Shown piece by piece: positions 15,885 through 22,094 of a stretch of DNA of 32,812 nt (the stretch's first letter is position 1; each line of letters starts with the position of its first letter). Under the pieces are notes generated by a model, which was given only the letters and a program-made list of their open reading frames with translations, was not told the DNA's origin and searched no databases. Origin of the DNA: Chloroflexota bacterium (lineage in GTDB: Bacteria > Chloroflexota > Limnocylindria > Limnocylindrales > CSP1-4); contig VBGT01000076.1 of NCBI GenBank assembly GCA_005889475.1, forward strand, positions 82,007-114,818, given 5' to 3'. The position numbers and the translations under genes are program-made.

Positions 15885-15961
15885 TGGCGCGCCCGGAGGG
15901 ATTCGAACCCCCGACCCTGTGGTCCGAAGCCACATGCTCTGGTCCGCTGAGCTACGGGCGC
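15885..15961 (-). tRNA. tRNA-Arg (anticodon UCG)
   Basis: The minus strand folds into a full cloverleaf. Acceptor GCGCCCG pairs with CGGGCGC, D stem GCTC with GAGC, anticodon stem TGTGG with CCACA around loop CTTCGGA, and T arm GGGGG-TTCGAAT-CCCTC with one G-U pair. The anticodon is TCG, which reads CGA/CGN arginine codons. The discriminator is G and the CCA end is encoded (15887-15885). It lies 11 bases after the cyclase gene on the opposite strand. Confidence 0.95.
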
Positions 15962-15986
15962 GCGGACGCACAGGGTAGCGCAGGGC

Positions 15987-15992
15987 TAGGCT
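15987..15992 (+). promoter_or_regulatory. -10 candidate TAGGCT upstream of the 135-residue protein
   Basis: TAGGCT is placed so that transcription would start near 16000, leaving a leader of about 44 bases with GGAGG at 16031-16035. An ATG at 16000 is out of frame with the gene. Confidence 0.4.
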
Positions 15993-16043
15993 GCGCCTGA
16001 TGGCCCGGGCGGGTGCGCCCGGCAACGCGGGGAGGACGCGACC

Positions 16044-16451
16044 ATGGCCACAGGCAGCGGCACGAAGGCGGATCCGTGGGTGCTCAAGACGCCTCCGGGC
16101 ACGTCCGACTACACGATGTACCGCGACGACACCTCGGATCCGCCGGCGATCGTCTGCCAGGTCGGCTCGACGCAGCTCAAGTACAGCGCGCGGGCGATCG
16201 ACGACCTGCACGCCATGCTCAAGGCGCACGGCGACTGGATGGAGCTCGGCGCGGCCGACGAGCAGAAGGACGCCAAACCGGGCACGGTCGAGGCGTGGGG
16301 GCGTGACCCATCGAACCCCGTCGGCGGCTGGTACGGGCTGCGCAAGGGCTACCGCGGTCGGTTCGGCTTGTACATGCCGCCCCTGCTCGAGGCGCTGGGG
16401 CTCGCCGAGCTGACTCACGACGCCAAGGGCAACCGGATGCGGGCGAAGTAG
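16044..16451 (+). CDS. Conserved uncharacterised protein (135 residues)
   Basis: A compact soluble protein without recognised catalytic motifs. Distinct stretches are DPWVLKTPPGTSDYTMYRD, LHAMLKAHGDWMELGAADEQK, GTVEAWGRDP, NPVGGWYGLRKGYRGRFGLYMPPL and LEALGLAELTHDAKGNRMRAK. I associate this pattern with a widespread family of unknown function in actinobacteria and related soil bacteria; the family name is from memory and uncertain, so none is assigned. GGAGG at 16031-16035 is eight bases before ATG 16044, which supports the start. The high Trp/Gly/Tyr content suggests a small beta-rich fold. There is no signal peptide or membrane segment. Confidence 0.8.
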   Translation: MATGSGTKADPWVLKTPPGTSDYTMYRDDTSDPPAIVCQVGSTQLKYSARAIDDLHAMLKAHGDWMELGAADEQKDAKPGTVEAWGRDPSNPVGGWYGLRKGYRGRFGLYMPPLLEALGLAELTHDAKGNRMRAK

Positions 16452-16964
16452 GGCTAGCCGTCACGCGGAGAAACCCGCTCGCGAGCACCGCCAGAGCCGG
16501 CGCTCGCTCGCCACCAGAGCCCGGCGCGGTCACACGGCACTCTGGTTCTCCCTATCGGCACCTGGCCACGATTTGAGGCCCAGATTCGAACCACCTTCGC
16601 GGTATCGAGCGGAATCGGGGACGGGTGGGATAGGGCCCCCGGCGTCGAGCACGGCCGCGATGTCAGGTGCGAACCAGGGTCGGATCTGACGCTCGGGCGG
16701 TGACATTCATCGGATAGCTCGAAGCTGGCTGCTCGATGACCGGGTTGGGGCGGACGGTGAGCCTCATCCATCCTTTGCGCGCGTTGGGCTCGCGGCGCCT
16801 GGAGGGGCGCTCGGCTAAAGCCCCGCCTGCGGGCAGATGCCGGAAATAAAGGCCATCGGGCCCGAGGAACTGTGATTCCTCCGGATGTGGCGGGCCGGGG
16901 TGCGGCCATAGCGTGACGACATCGACCTCCGCCGGGGGCCGAGCACCCCAAAGGGAGGCCCGCG
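16452..16964. other. Gene-free stretch of 513 bases
   Basis: No frame on either strand here looks like a real protein; the open minus-strand frame is rich in Arg, Pro and Ser, as expected of noncoding GC-rich DNA. The stretch is locally richer in A/T than its neighbours (for example GGAAATAAAGGCC near 16841). It contains a tight stem CCCGC-CT-GCGGG near 16823 and a perfect hairpin at 16864-16881. It could be a long leader of the following small gene, an undescribed RNA, or decayed sequence, given the gene relic just downstream. Confidence 0.4.
16864..16881 (+). other. Perfect hairpin GAGGAA-loop-TTCCTC
   Basis: Six paired bases each side of loop CTGTGA, 84 bases before the next start codon and without a T-tract. 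The 5' arm resembles a Shine-Dalgarno, but no start codon follows at a fitting distance. It is a candidate RNA structure or protein-binding site. Confidence 0.3.
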
Positions 16965-17156
16965 ATGCAGCCAGATCCGATCACGCACCTGTGGCTGTAC
17001 GAGCAGGAGCTCGGACGGACCATGAAGCAGAACGCGCTCGAGCGCGCCGCGCGCAGCGCCAACAAGCCGGCCGCGCGGTACCGCATCAATCGCCTCAAGG
17101 ATCGGATCGTCGTCTTCGGACGGTCGCTTCGACCCGCAGGCACCGGGAGCGCCTGA
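16965..17156 (+). CDS. Small basic uncharacterised protein (63 residues)
   Basis: I do not recognise this protein. It starts MQPDPITHLWLYEQELGRTM, continues with a probable helix rich in Ala, Arg and Asn, and has a basic YRINRLKDRIVVF segment. The strong AAGGGAGG site at 16951-16958, six bases before ATG 16965, argues that it is translated. The upstream gene-free stretch could be its leader. The high Arg/Lys content fits a nucleic-acid-associated or membrane-surface peptide, but that is only a guess. Confidence 0.6.
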   Translation: MQPDPITHLWLYEQELGRTMKQNALERAARSANKPAARYRINRLKDRIVVFGRSLRPAGTGSA

Positions 17157-17205
17157 ACCAACGGGCGCGCCATCTGGGGACCGGTGATTCATGGGATCTC
17201 CTCCC

Positions 17206-17211
17206 TATGAT
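17206..17211 (+). promoter_or_regulatory. -10 box TATGAT in front of the AAA/LuxR relic
   Basis: TATGAT, one mismatch from the TATAAT consensus, lies nine bases before ATG 17221. The promoter of the deleted regulator appears intact. Confidence 0.55.
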
Positions 17212-17220
17212 CAACCGAAG

Positions 17221-17553
17221 ATGGCCCGGCGCCTGTCCAGCCCGGTGTTCGTCGGCCGCCAGACGGAGCTAACGAGGCTCCAGTCAGCGGCCGACGCCGA
17301 GCGTTCCGGACATCCCGGCCTCGTGCTCGTCGGCGGTGAGGCCGGCGTCGGCAAGACCCGCCTTGTCGCCGAGCTCGTGGCCCGTCAGCGAGAGTCCGGC
17401 TGGCTGGTTCTCGAAGGCGCCGCCATCGCGGTCGGCGCAGAACTGCGCAAGCTCGGGGTGACGTCGCGGACCGAGGCGGCGACGACCGCCGTCCGTCTGG
17501 GCCTCGATCGGGACGAGCCGGCACCGGGCGCCTCGTCGCCGCCGGGCGGCTAG
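17221..17553 (+). pseudogene. Internally deleted AAA/LuxR-family (LAL-type) regulator
   Basis: The 110-residue frame joins two ends of a much larger family. Residues 1-65 are the start of an AAA_16/LAL regulator: PVFVGRQTELTRLQ and P-loop GGEAGVGKTRLVAEL, then LEGAAIAVG. The frame then passes directly into AELRKLGVTSRTEAATTAVRLGLD, the last helix of a LuxR-type HTH (normally preceded by HVSNIL-like residues). Intact members run to about 900 residues, so most of the ATPase, the TPR region and half of the HTH are missing, with the junction near 17435-17445. The reading frame stayed open across the junction. ATG 17191 is an alternative start, but TATGAT before 17221 favours the latter. It could still make a small ATP-binding peptide, but regulator function should be lost. 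Confidence 0.7.
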
Positions 17554-17556
17554 CTC

Positions 17557-18963
17557 TCAGCTTGGTCGCGTGCTCCGGTAGCGGCGGCCGATGAGTGCGT
17601 AGGCCGGGACGCGGGCGAGCGCCCGGGAGAGCTGGATCTCGCCCCCGTCGCGGCCCTCGACGGCGAGCCGCCGGGCATCGCCCGGGCGGGCGTCCACGAT
17701 CGCGAGGTCGATCGCCACGCGACCACGCTCGGCGCTGCCGAGGCTCGCGATCTCCGCCTCCGGCTCGGCGCCGGGCTCGTAGGAGGCGCGAATCTCCGCC
17801 TCCGCGCGCCAGCCCGGCCGGCGCAGGAGGATGCCGCGCCAGCCGTCCGCGACCGTCCTCGGAACACGACCGGCGCCCGGGACGGGCGCGGAACGGTCGG
17901 TCAGCACGTCCTCGCCGCGCGCCCAGCGCGCCGCCTGGTGGAGGAGCGCGTATTCGTCGAGGTCGACGTAGTCGGACAGACGGTCCGCGGGCGAGTCGTC
18001 GCCGAACAGCGCCTCGATCGCGGGCTGGAACACCTCGCCCAGGTCGAGGTCGATCGCCCGCACCGTGCGGTGGAAGTACACGGACTGGTGGAGCAGCAGG
18101 CGGGCGCCGAGGAAGCCCTCCAGCGCCGCGACACCCGGCTCGTACAGCGTCAGCCCGCGCTCGGAGACGAAGGCGTACCGCCGGAGTCGCTCGACGTCGA
18201 TGCCGACCTTCACCCCGGTGAAGAACGCGTCGCGCCGGACGTAGTCGAGGTTGTCGACCGTGAACACGCCCGACAGGAGCGGCTGCAGGAGGCGAACCCA
18301 GGCAGGCATCGACACGTCGACCAGGGCGGGCTTCGCGACGAGGAACGACACCCAGCGTGGGTCGATCGCCTCGCCGTCGGCGAACGCGTCGCGCTCGGGC
18401 ATCGCACCCGGCGCCCGCCGGAGCGCCCGGATGAGCGTGCCCAGCTCGCGCTCGATGATCAGCTGGCTGAGGTCCTCGTGCGACAGGCGCTTGCCCGGGC
18501 CACGGCGGGCGTCCTCGGGGGCGGGGAAGGCGGCCAGTACGCGATCGTCGAAGAAGTGGGCGAACGGCCCGTGGCCGACGTCGTGGAGCAGGCCCGCGAC
18601 CCGCAGCGTCTCGACGACGAGCCCCTCGGACGGGAGTGGCTCGGCCGGCGCCAGGGACGGCAGGGCCGTCCGCAGCGAGGGCAGCAGCGCGCGCGCCCAG
18701 AGGCCTGCCTCGTGCATCACGCCCAGGCCATGCGTGAACCGCGAGTGCTCGGCGGTCGGGAAGACCCAACGTGCGCTCTGGAGCTGGCTGATGCGGCGCA
18801 GGCGCTGGAGCCAGGCGGTGTCGAGGAGGTCGTCCTCGGCCGCGTCCTCGTCGGGCAGGCCGGCTGCCGCCGATTCATCGCGCGACAGGCGCTTGGTCAG
18901 CTCGAGATAGCCGTGAATCGGGTCGCTGATCAGGTTGACGGCAGCGAAGGGGTGGCGCGCCAC
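17557..18963 (-). CDS. HD-domain phosphohydrolase, SAMHD1/dGTPase-like
   Basis: 468 residues with a SAMHD1-type HD core. The N-terminal ISDPIHGYLEL is the usual opening. WLQRLRRISQL precedes SRFTHGLGVMHEA (H78, matching the first metal His of SAMHD1), then LLHDVGHGPFAH (H127, D128), an SHEDLS helix, and VDNLDYVRRDAFFTG with the last metal Asp. The family hydrolyses dNTPs or other nucleotides to nucleosides and triphosphate. The C-terminal 120 residues are less conserved and end without known motifs. The start is GTG 18963, six bases after TATCCT. It lies downstream of the CAP gene on the same strand but has its own promoter. Confidence 0.88.
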   Translation of the reverse strand: MARHPFAAVNLISDPIHGYLELTKRLSRDESAAAGLPDEDAAEDDLLDTAWLQRLRRISQLQSARWVFPTAEHSRFTHGLGVMHEAGLWARALLPSLRTALPSLAPAEPLPSEGLVVETLRVAGLLHDVGHGPFAHFFDDRVLAAFPAPEDARRGPGKRLSHEDLSQLIIERELGTLIRALRRAPGAMPERDAFADGEAIDPRWVSFLVAKPALVDVSMPAWVRLLQPLLSGVFTVDNLDYVRRDAFFTGVKVGIDVERLRRYAFVSERGLTLYEPGVAALEGFLGARLLLHQSVYFHRTVRAIDLDLGEVFQPAIEALFGDDSPADRLSDYVDLDEYALLHQAARWARGEDVLTDRSAPVPGAGRVPRTVADGWRGILLRRPGWRAEAEIRASYEPGAEPEAEIASLGSAERGRVAIDLAIVDARPGDARRLAVEGRDGGEIQLSRALARVPAYALIGRRYRSTRPS

Positions 18964-18969
18964 CAGCGC

Positions 18970-18975
18970 AGGATA
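18970..18975 (-). promoter_or_regulatory. -10 box TATCCT, leaderless promoter of HD gene
   Basis: On the minus strand TATCCT, six bases, then GTG 18963. The identical box precedes GTG 31689 at seven bases. Confidence 0.55.
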
Positions 18976-18987
18976 CGGGCGCGTCGC

Positions 18988-19005
18988 CCGCGCCCGGGGG
19001 CGCGG
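18988..19005 (-). terminator. Possible GC hairpin ending the CAP gene transcript
   Basis: CCGCGCCC (18988-18995) and GGGCGCGG (18998-19005) form a perfect eight-base stem with a two-base gap, between the CAP gene stop and the HD promoter. There is no U-tract, so this is weak evidence for termination. Confidence 0.3.
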
Positions 19006-19024
19006 AGGGCGCGGTGCGCGTCCC

Positions 19025-19543
19025 TCAGCCGGCGAGGTCCGCCGCCGCCCAGGTCGAGTGGTTGGAGCTTCGGTACGCGACCCCCATGCCGATCCGGTGG
19101 TAGGTGCGACTCATCAGGAGGCTCCAGTGCCCGGGGCTGTTCTTCCAGGCATTGAAGATGCTCCTGGCCGCCTGATACCCCCACGGATAGGTCGTCATCG
19201 CGATCGCCTCGCCGCAGGCGCTGAACGAGATGTCGTAACTGCGGAACACGCACCCCAGGCACGAGGGGTGCGCGAGGACGGTGGTCCGCGCGAGTGTCGC
19301 GGCACGACTGCCGGCCAGGGAGGTCAGCTTCGAGCCGACCCGCAGCGCCGGGACTCCACGGCTCTGGCGCGCGCTGTTGATCCAGGAAACGATGTTCGCC
19401 TCCATCGTCGTCGCGGTGCTCGCGCTCGCGGGCGCGGGGTGCGCGACGGGGCCGATAGCGAGCGCCAGCAGCGCCATGAAAGTGGCTGCGAGCAGGAGGC
19501 TGGGGCGTGCAAGGCGCTGGGGTCCCCGGGACATGGGTTGCAT
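19025..19543 (-). CDS. Secreted CAP (SCP/PR-1-like) domain protein
   Basis: 172 residues. A signal peptide with a long hydrophobic core ends near ASAST at about residue 43. The CAP domain shows NIVSWINSARQSRGVPALRVGSKL, LARTTVLAHPS with one conserved His, SACGEAIA with the conserved Glu, and FNAWKNSPGHWSLLMSRTYHRIGMGVAYR with the second His. Three Cys, two in the PSCLGC segment and one in FSACGE, may form a disulfide. CAP proteins are extracellular and act in lipid binding, proteolysis or envelope contacts; the bacterial role is generally undefined. I chose ATG 19543, with GAGG five bases upstream, over the in-frame GTG at 19549. A TACCAT box about 26 bases upstream could be the promoter. Confidence 0.85.
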   Translation of the reverse strand: MQPMSRGPQRLARPSLLLAATFMALLALAIGPVAHPAPASASTATTMEANIVSWINSARQSRGVPALRVGSKLTSLAGSRAATLARTTVLAHPSCLGCVFRSYDISFSACGEAIAMTTYPWGYQAARSIFNAWKNSPGHWSLLMSRTYHRIGMGVAYRSSNHSTWAAADLAG

Positions 19544-19626
19544 GGTCACCTCACGCGTGGGCTCCGTCCATGGTACGGACGGGCTGGGTCGATCGGGGGT
19601 CGCGGTGTCGCGTTAGCCTCGCGGCA

Positions 19627-20631
19627 TCAGCTGCCATAACGGGCGAGAGCCCGTCGGTGGATGTCGCGTACCTGGGTGCGAAGCTCGGACGGCTCGAGCA
19701 CCTCCACGTCCTCTCCCCAGGACAGGATCCAGAGCCGGATCTCGATGATCCCGCTCACCGTCGAACGCCACAGGAGAGTACCGTCGGGCGACCGCTCAAA
19801 ACGTTGCAGGGGGTGCCAAACCGTTTCAACGACGCGATCTGCCACGGTCGGCGAGAAGCGCAGGACGACCTCGACCGGGGGCTGGTCCGCGATGATGTCC
19901 CAGCCCCGGCGCAGGTCGCGCTCGAGCGTCGCACCCTCGGGCGGCTCGAACCCGCGAGGGGTCACGCGGACGTCATGGATCCGCTCGATCTTGAACGTCC
20001 GCATCGCGTCGCGGTCCTCGTCCCAGCCGATCAGGTACAGGGCGTGGGTCTGCAGCGAGGGCTCGATGATGAACGGCCGCACCGTGCGCCGGCTGCGCTC
20101 CCCGGCGCGGCCCTCGTAGGCCGCGCCCTCGTACTCGATCTCGACCACGCGGCGCTCCGCCCACGCCCGCGTCAGCTGCCGGACGTGGTCGATGAAGTCC
20201 GGATCGAGCGGGGCGTCCTGCAGGACGTCGAGGCTGCGCGCCACGTGCTCGCGGAGCGTCTCGGGCAGGTTCGCCGCGAGCTTCTCGAACGCCGAGCCGA
20301 GGTCGGGGTCGTACTTGTCGGCGTAGCGGACCATCAGCCGCGCTCCGAGGAAGACGGCCATCGCCTCGGACAGGGTGAGCTTGAGCGGCGGCAGGAAGGC
20401 CGTGTCGAGCAGCCCCCAGCGGCCCTCGTTCGACCACATCGGCAGCCCGACCTCCCCCTCCAGCGCCCGGAGATCGCGGTACACGTTGCGCACGGACATC
20501 CCGAGCCGCTCGGCGATGTCCTTCGGGCGCATGCCGTCGGGGTGGGCGACGAGGAGGCTGGCCACACGCATCAGGCGCGCCGTCCGGTCGCGCTTCGCGG
20601 TCCCTCGCTCGGTCGGGTCGAGGTCGTCCAT
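19627..20631 (-). CDS. WYL-domain transcriptional regulator
   Basis: 334 residues. Residues about 15-75 are a DeoR-like winged HTH (MRVASLLVAHPDGMRPKDIAERLGMSVRNVYRDLRAL). A helical linker leads to a WYL domain at about 155-230, where HALYLIGWDEDRDAMRTFKIERI aligns with the W/Y-L ligand motif. A WCX-type C-terminal extension (VVLRFSPTVADRVVETVWHPLQ to ILSWGEDVEVLEP) completes the PafBC-like architecture. WYL regulators sense nucleic acids or nucleotides and often control DNA damage or defence genes. No defence genes are seen nearby, so the target is unknown. TAACCT lies eight bases before ATG 20631, so translation is probably leaderless. Confidence 0.92.
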   Translation of the reverse strand: MDDLDPTERGTAKRDRTARLMRVASLLVAHPDGMRPKDIAERLGMSVRNVYRDLRALEGEVGLPMWSNEGRWGLLDTAFLPPLKLTLSEAMAVFLGARLMVRYADKYDPDLGSAFEKLAANLPETLREHVARSLDVLQDAPLDPDFIDHVRQLTRAWAERRVVEIEYEGAAYEGRAGERSRRTVRPFIIEPSLQTHALYLIGWDEDRDAMRTFKIERIHDVRVTPRGFEPPEGATLERDLRRGWDIIADQPPVEVVLRFSPTVADRVVETVWHPLQRFERSPDGTLLWRSTVSGIIEIRLWILSWGEDVEVLEPSELRTQVRDIHRRALARYGS

Positions 20632-20639
20632 CGCGACCG

Positions 20640-20645
20640 AGGTTA
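20640..20645 (-). promoter_or_regulatory. -10 box TAACCT, leaderless promoter of WYL regulator gene
   Basis: On the minus strand TAACCT, eight bases, then ATG 20631. No Shine-Dalgarno is present. Confidence 0.5.
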
Positions 20646-20784
20646 CAGGTGGGCGCGAAGGAAGTACCGGCGCGCCTGGTACTGATGGGTCATCGCGACC
20701 CGACCAATCCGACCAGACGATCCCCTCACCGAACCGACCGGGTCAGCCGGTCGGACGGTCTGCGAGGCGCGGAAAGCCGGGTCG

Positions 20785-21117
20785 ATGGAACTCCAGCCCG
20801 AGTCACAGGATCGGCCGGTCGCGGCGAGTCTCAAGGCGACGTACCGTGCCCTGCTCGCTCGCGGTCTCGAGGCTGGGGAAGCGGCGAATCTCACCGCGTT
20901 CCTGCACGGCTTGCCGAGTGCCGGCTTCCGCTGGTCGCTGCCGGAGGTCGAGGCCATCATCCAGCGCCGAATCGCATACGCCGCGGAGGTTCGCGCGGAG
21001 TCGGCCGCCACCGCGATCGCGCCCCGGGCCCCAACGCGGGCCCGCCGTCCCGCGAGCCACCTCCGTCGCCGGGCCCGCTCCGGCTCGACGCACGTCATCG
21101 ATCCGCCTCGAACCTGA
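20785..21117 (+). CDS. Small uncharacterised protein with basic tail
   Basis: 110 residues. The first 70 form a plausible helical unit: ASLKATYRALLARGLEAGEAANLTAFLHGLP, then FRWSLPEVEAIIQRRIAYAAEV. The remainder is Ala/Arg/Pro-rich and probably disordered. The GLEAGEAANLTAFLHGLP stretch has the look of small proteins I associate with Chloroflexota genomes, but I cannot name a family or function. Codon bias (G/C in third positions) matches real genes up to about residue 80. No Shine-Dalgarno or close -10 box is evident at ATG 20785, so the start is uncertain. A strong hairpin follows 45 bases after the stop. Confidence 0.55.
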   Translation: MELQPESQDRPVAASLKATYRALLARGLEAGEAANLTAFLHGLPSAGFRWSLPEVEAIIQRRIAYAAEVRAESAATAIAPRAPTRARRPASHLRRRARSGSTHVIDPPRT

Positions 21118-21161
21118 AATCTCCCCGCGAGCTGAGGACTCCTCCCCTCCGCTCGCACGAC

Positions 21162-21197
21162 CGAGACGGCGCCCGGCCTCCTCTGGGCGCCGTCTCG
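21162..21197 (+). terminator. Strong 13-bp perfect hairpin
   Basis: CGAGACGGCGCCC (21162-21174) pairs perfectly with GGGCGCCGTCTCG (21185-21197) around a ten-base loop. ATT follows, then mixed sequence, so the U-tract is poor. It is the most stable simple hairpin I found, placed between the small gene and the SAM hydrolase promoter. It probably insulates the two units. Confidence 0.65.
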
Positions 21198-21216
21198 ATT
21201 GCCTGGCCCCGACGGG

Positions 21217-21222
21217 TACCAT
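21217..21222 (+). promoter_or_regulatory. -10 box TACCAT, leaderless promoter of SAM hydrolase/ECF operon
   Basis: TACCAT is nine bases before ATG 21232 and 20 bases after the 13-bp hairpin. No -35 consensus is seen. Confidence 0.55.
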
Positions 21223-21231
21223 CGCGGTCCT

Positions 21232-22080
21232 ATGCAGCCCACCGGCTCGCCGCCGCGCCCGTTCATCAGCTTCCTCACCGACTTCGGGCCGGACTCCGCG
21301 GCCGCGATCTGCCGCGGGGTGATGCTGTCGATCGCCCGTGACGCGCAGATCGTCGACATCAGCCACTCGGTCCGGAAGTACGCGGTTCGCGACGGCGCCT
21401 TCCTGCTGTCGCTCGCGCTGCCGTGGATGCCCGTCGGGGTCCATGTCGCGGTCGTCGATCCGGGCGTCGGGACGGCGCGCAGGCCGATCGGGCTGCTCAC
21501 CGGGCGCGGTGACGTCCTGATCGGGCCGGACAATGGCCTGCTGGTCGCCGGCGCCGAGCGCCTCGGCGGGATCCGCGAGGCGCGCGTCCTCGAGAACCGG
21601 GCGTGGATGCTCGAACGGACGAGCTCGACGTTCCACGGCCGGGACATCTTCTCGCCGGTGGCGGCGAACCTCGCGATCGGCGGCGAGTTCAGCGCTGTGG
21701 GTTCCCTCGTCGAGCCCGGGACGCTGATGGCGATCCGCTTCCCGGAGCCGAGCATCGGCGAGGGCGTGCTCGAGAGCGCGATCGTGTACGTCGATTCGTT
21801 CGGCAACCTCCGCCTCGCAGGCGATTCCGAGGACCTCGCACAGGCCGTGGGCGAGCTAACGCCCGGCCGCTCGTTCCGCGTCGAGTTCGCGGCCACGAAC
21901 GGCCACGAGCCGATCGTCGAGACCGTACCGTGGGCGCGCACCTTCGGCGAGATCCCGCCCGGCCGACCGCTCCTGTACGAGGACTCGTTCGGCCGCCTGG
22001 GGTATGCCGACAACCAGGCCGACGTGGCGCGCAGGCTCGGCGTCGGCGTCGACCGTCCGGTCACGATCCGCCCGGCCTGA
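21232..22080 (+). CDS. SAM hydrolase (adenosine-forming), DUF62/SAM hydroxide adenosyltransferase family
   Basis: 282 residues, full length for the family. Signature elements are FLTDFGPDS (D17), IVDISHSV, AVVDPGVGTARRPIG (D76 with Arg 83/84), GPDNGLL, STFHGRDIFSPVAANL (H135), and YVDSFGNL in the C-terminal domain. The Asp-Arg-His triad activates water to split SAM into adenosine and methionine; halogenase relatives use chloride or fluoride instead and differ at this triad. It is first in a cluster with a complete ECF transporter, starting 14 bases before the ATPase gene. That context suggests uptake or salvage of a SAM-related compound. The start is set by the leaderless promoter at 21217. 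Confidence 0.9.
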   Translation: MQPTGSPPRPFISFLTDFGPDSAAAICRGVMLSIARDAQIVDISHSVRKYAVRDGAFLLSLALPWMPVGVHVAVVDPGVGTARRPIGLLTGRGDVLIGPDNGLLVAGAERLGGIREARVLENRAWMLERTSSTFHGRDIFSPVAANLAIGGEFSAVGSLVEPGTLMAIRFPEPSIGEGVLESAIVYVDSFGNLRLAGDSEDLAQAVGELTPGRSFRVEFAATNGHEPIVETVPWARTFGEIPPGRPLLYEDSFGRLGYADNQADVARRLGVGVDRPVTIRPA

Positions 22081-22094
22081 TCCGGATCCCGGCG

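Noticed and set aside
11515-15933. A 1472-residue open frame on the minus strand opposite the cyclase-ATPase gene
   Set aside because: Its composition (Arg, Asp, Glu, Gly, His rich, no motif) is that of the antisense frame of a high-GC gene; the plus strand has clear cyclase and ATPase motifs.
16583-16592. GATTCGAACC, resembling a tRNA T-arm on the minus strand
   Set aside because: The flanking bases do not form a T stem (GGTGG against CTGGG) and no acceptor or anticodon stem can be built; it is a chance match.
16815-16885. Possible riboswitch core (GGCTAAAGCC, GCGGGCAGATGCC, AAATAAAGGCC)
   Set aside because: Compared by eye with c-di-GMP-I, ZTP, fluoride, cobalamin and SAM consensus strings; none matched beyond short fragments, so no riboswitch is claimed.
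17191-17220. ATG 17191 as the start of the AAA/LuxR relic
   Set aside because: The TATGAT box lies downstream of this ATG and nine bases before ATG 17221, so a transcript from that box would not include it.
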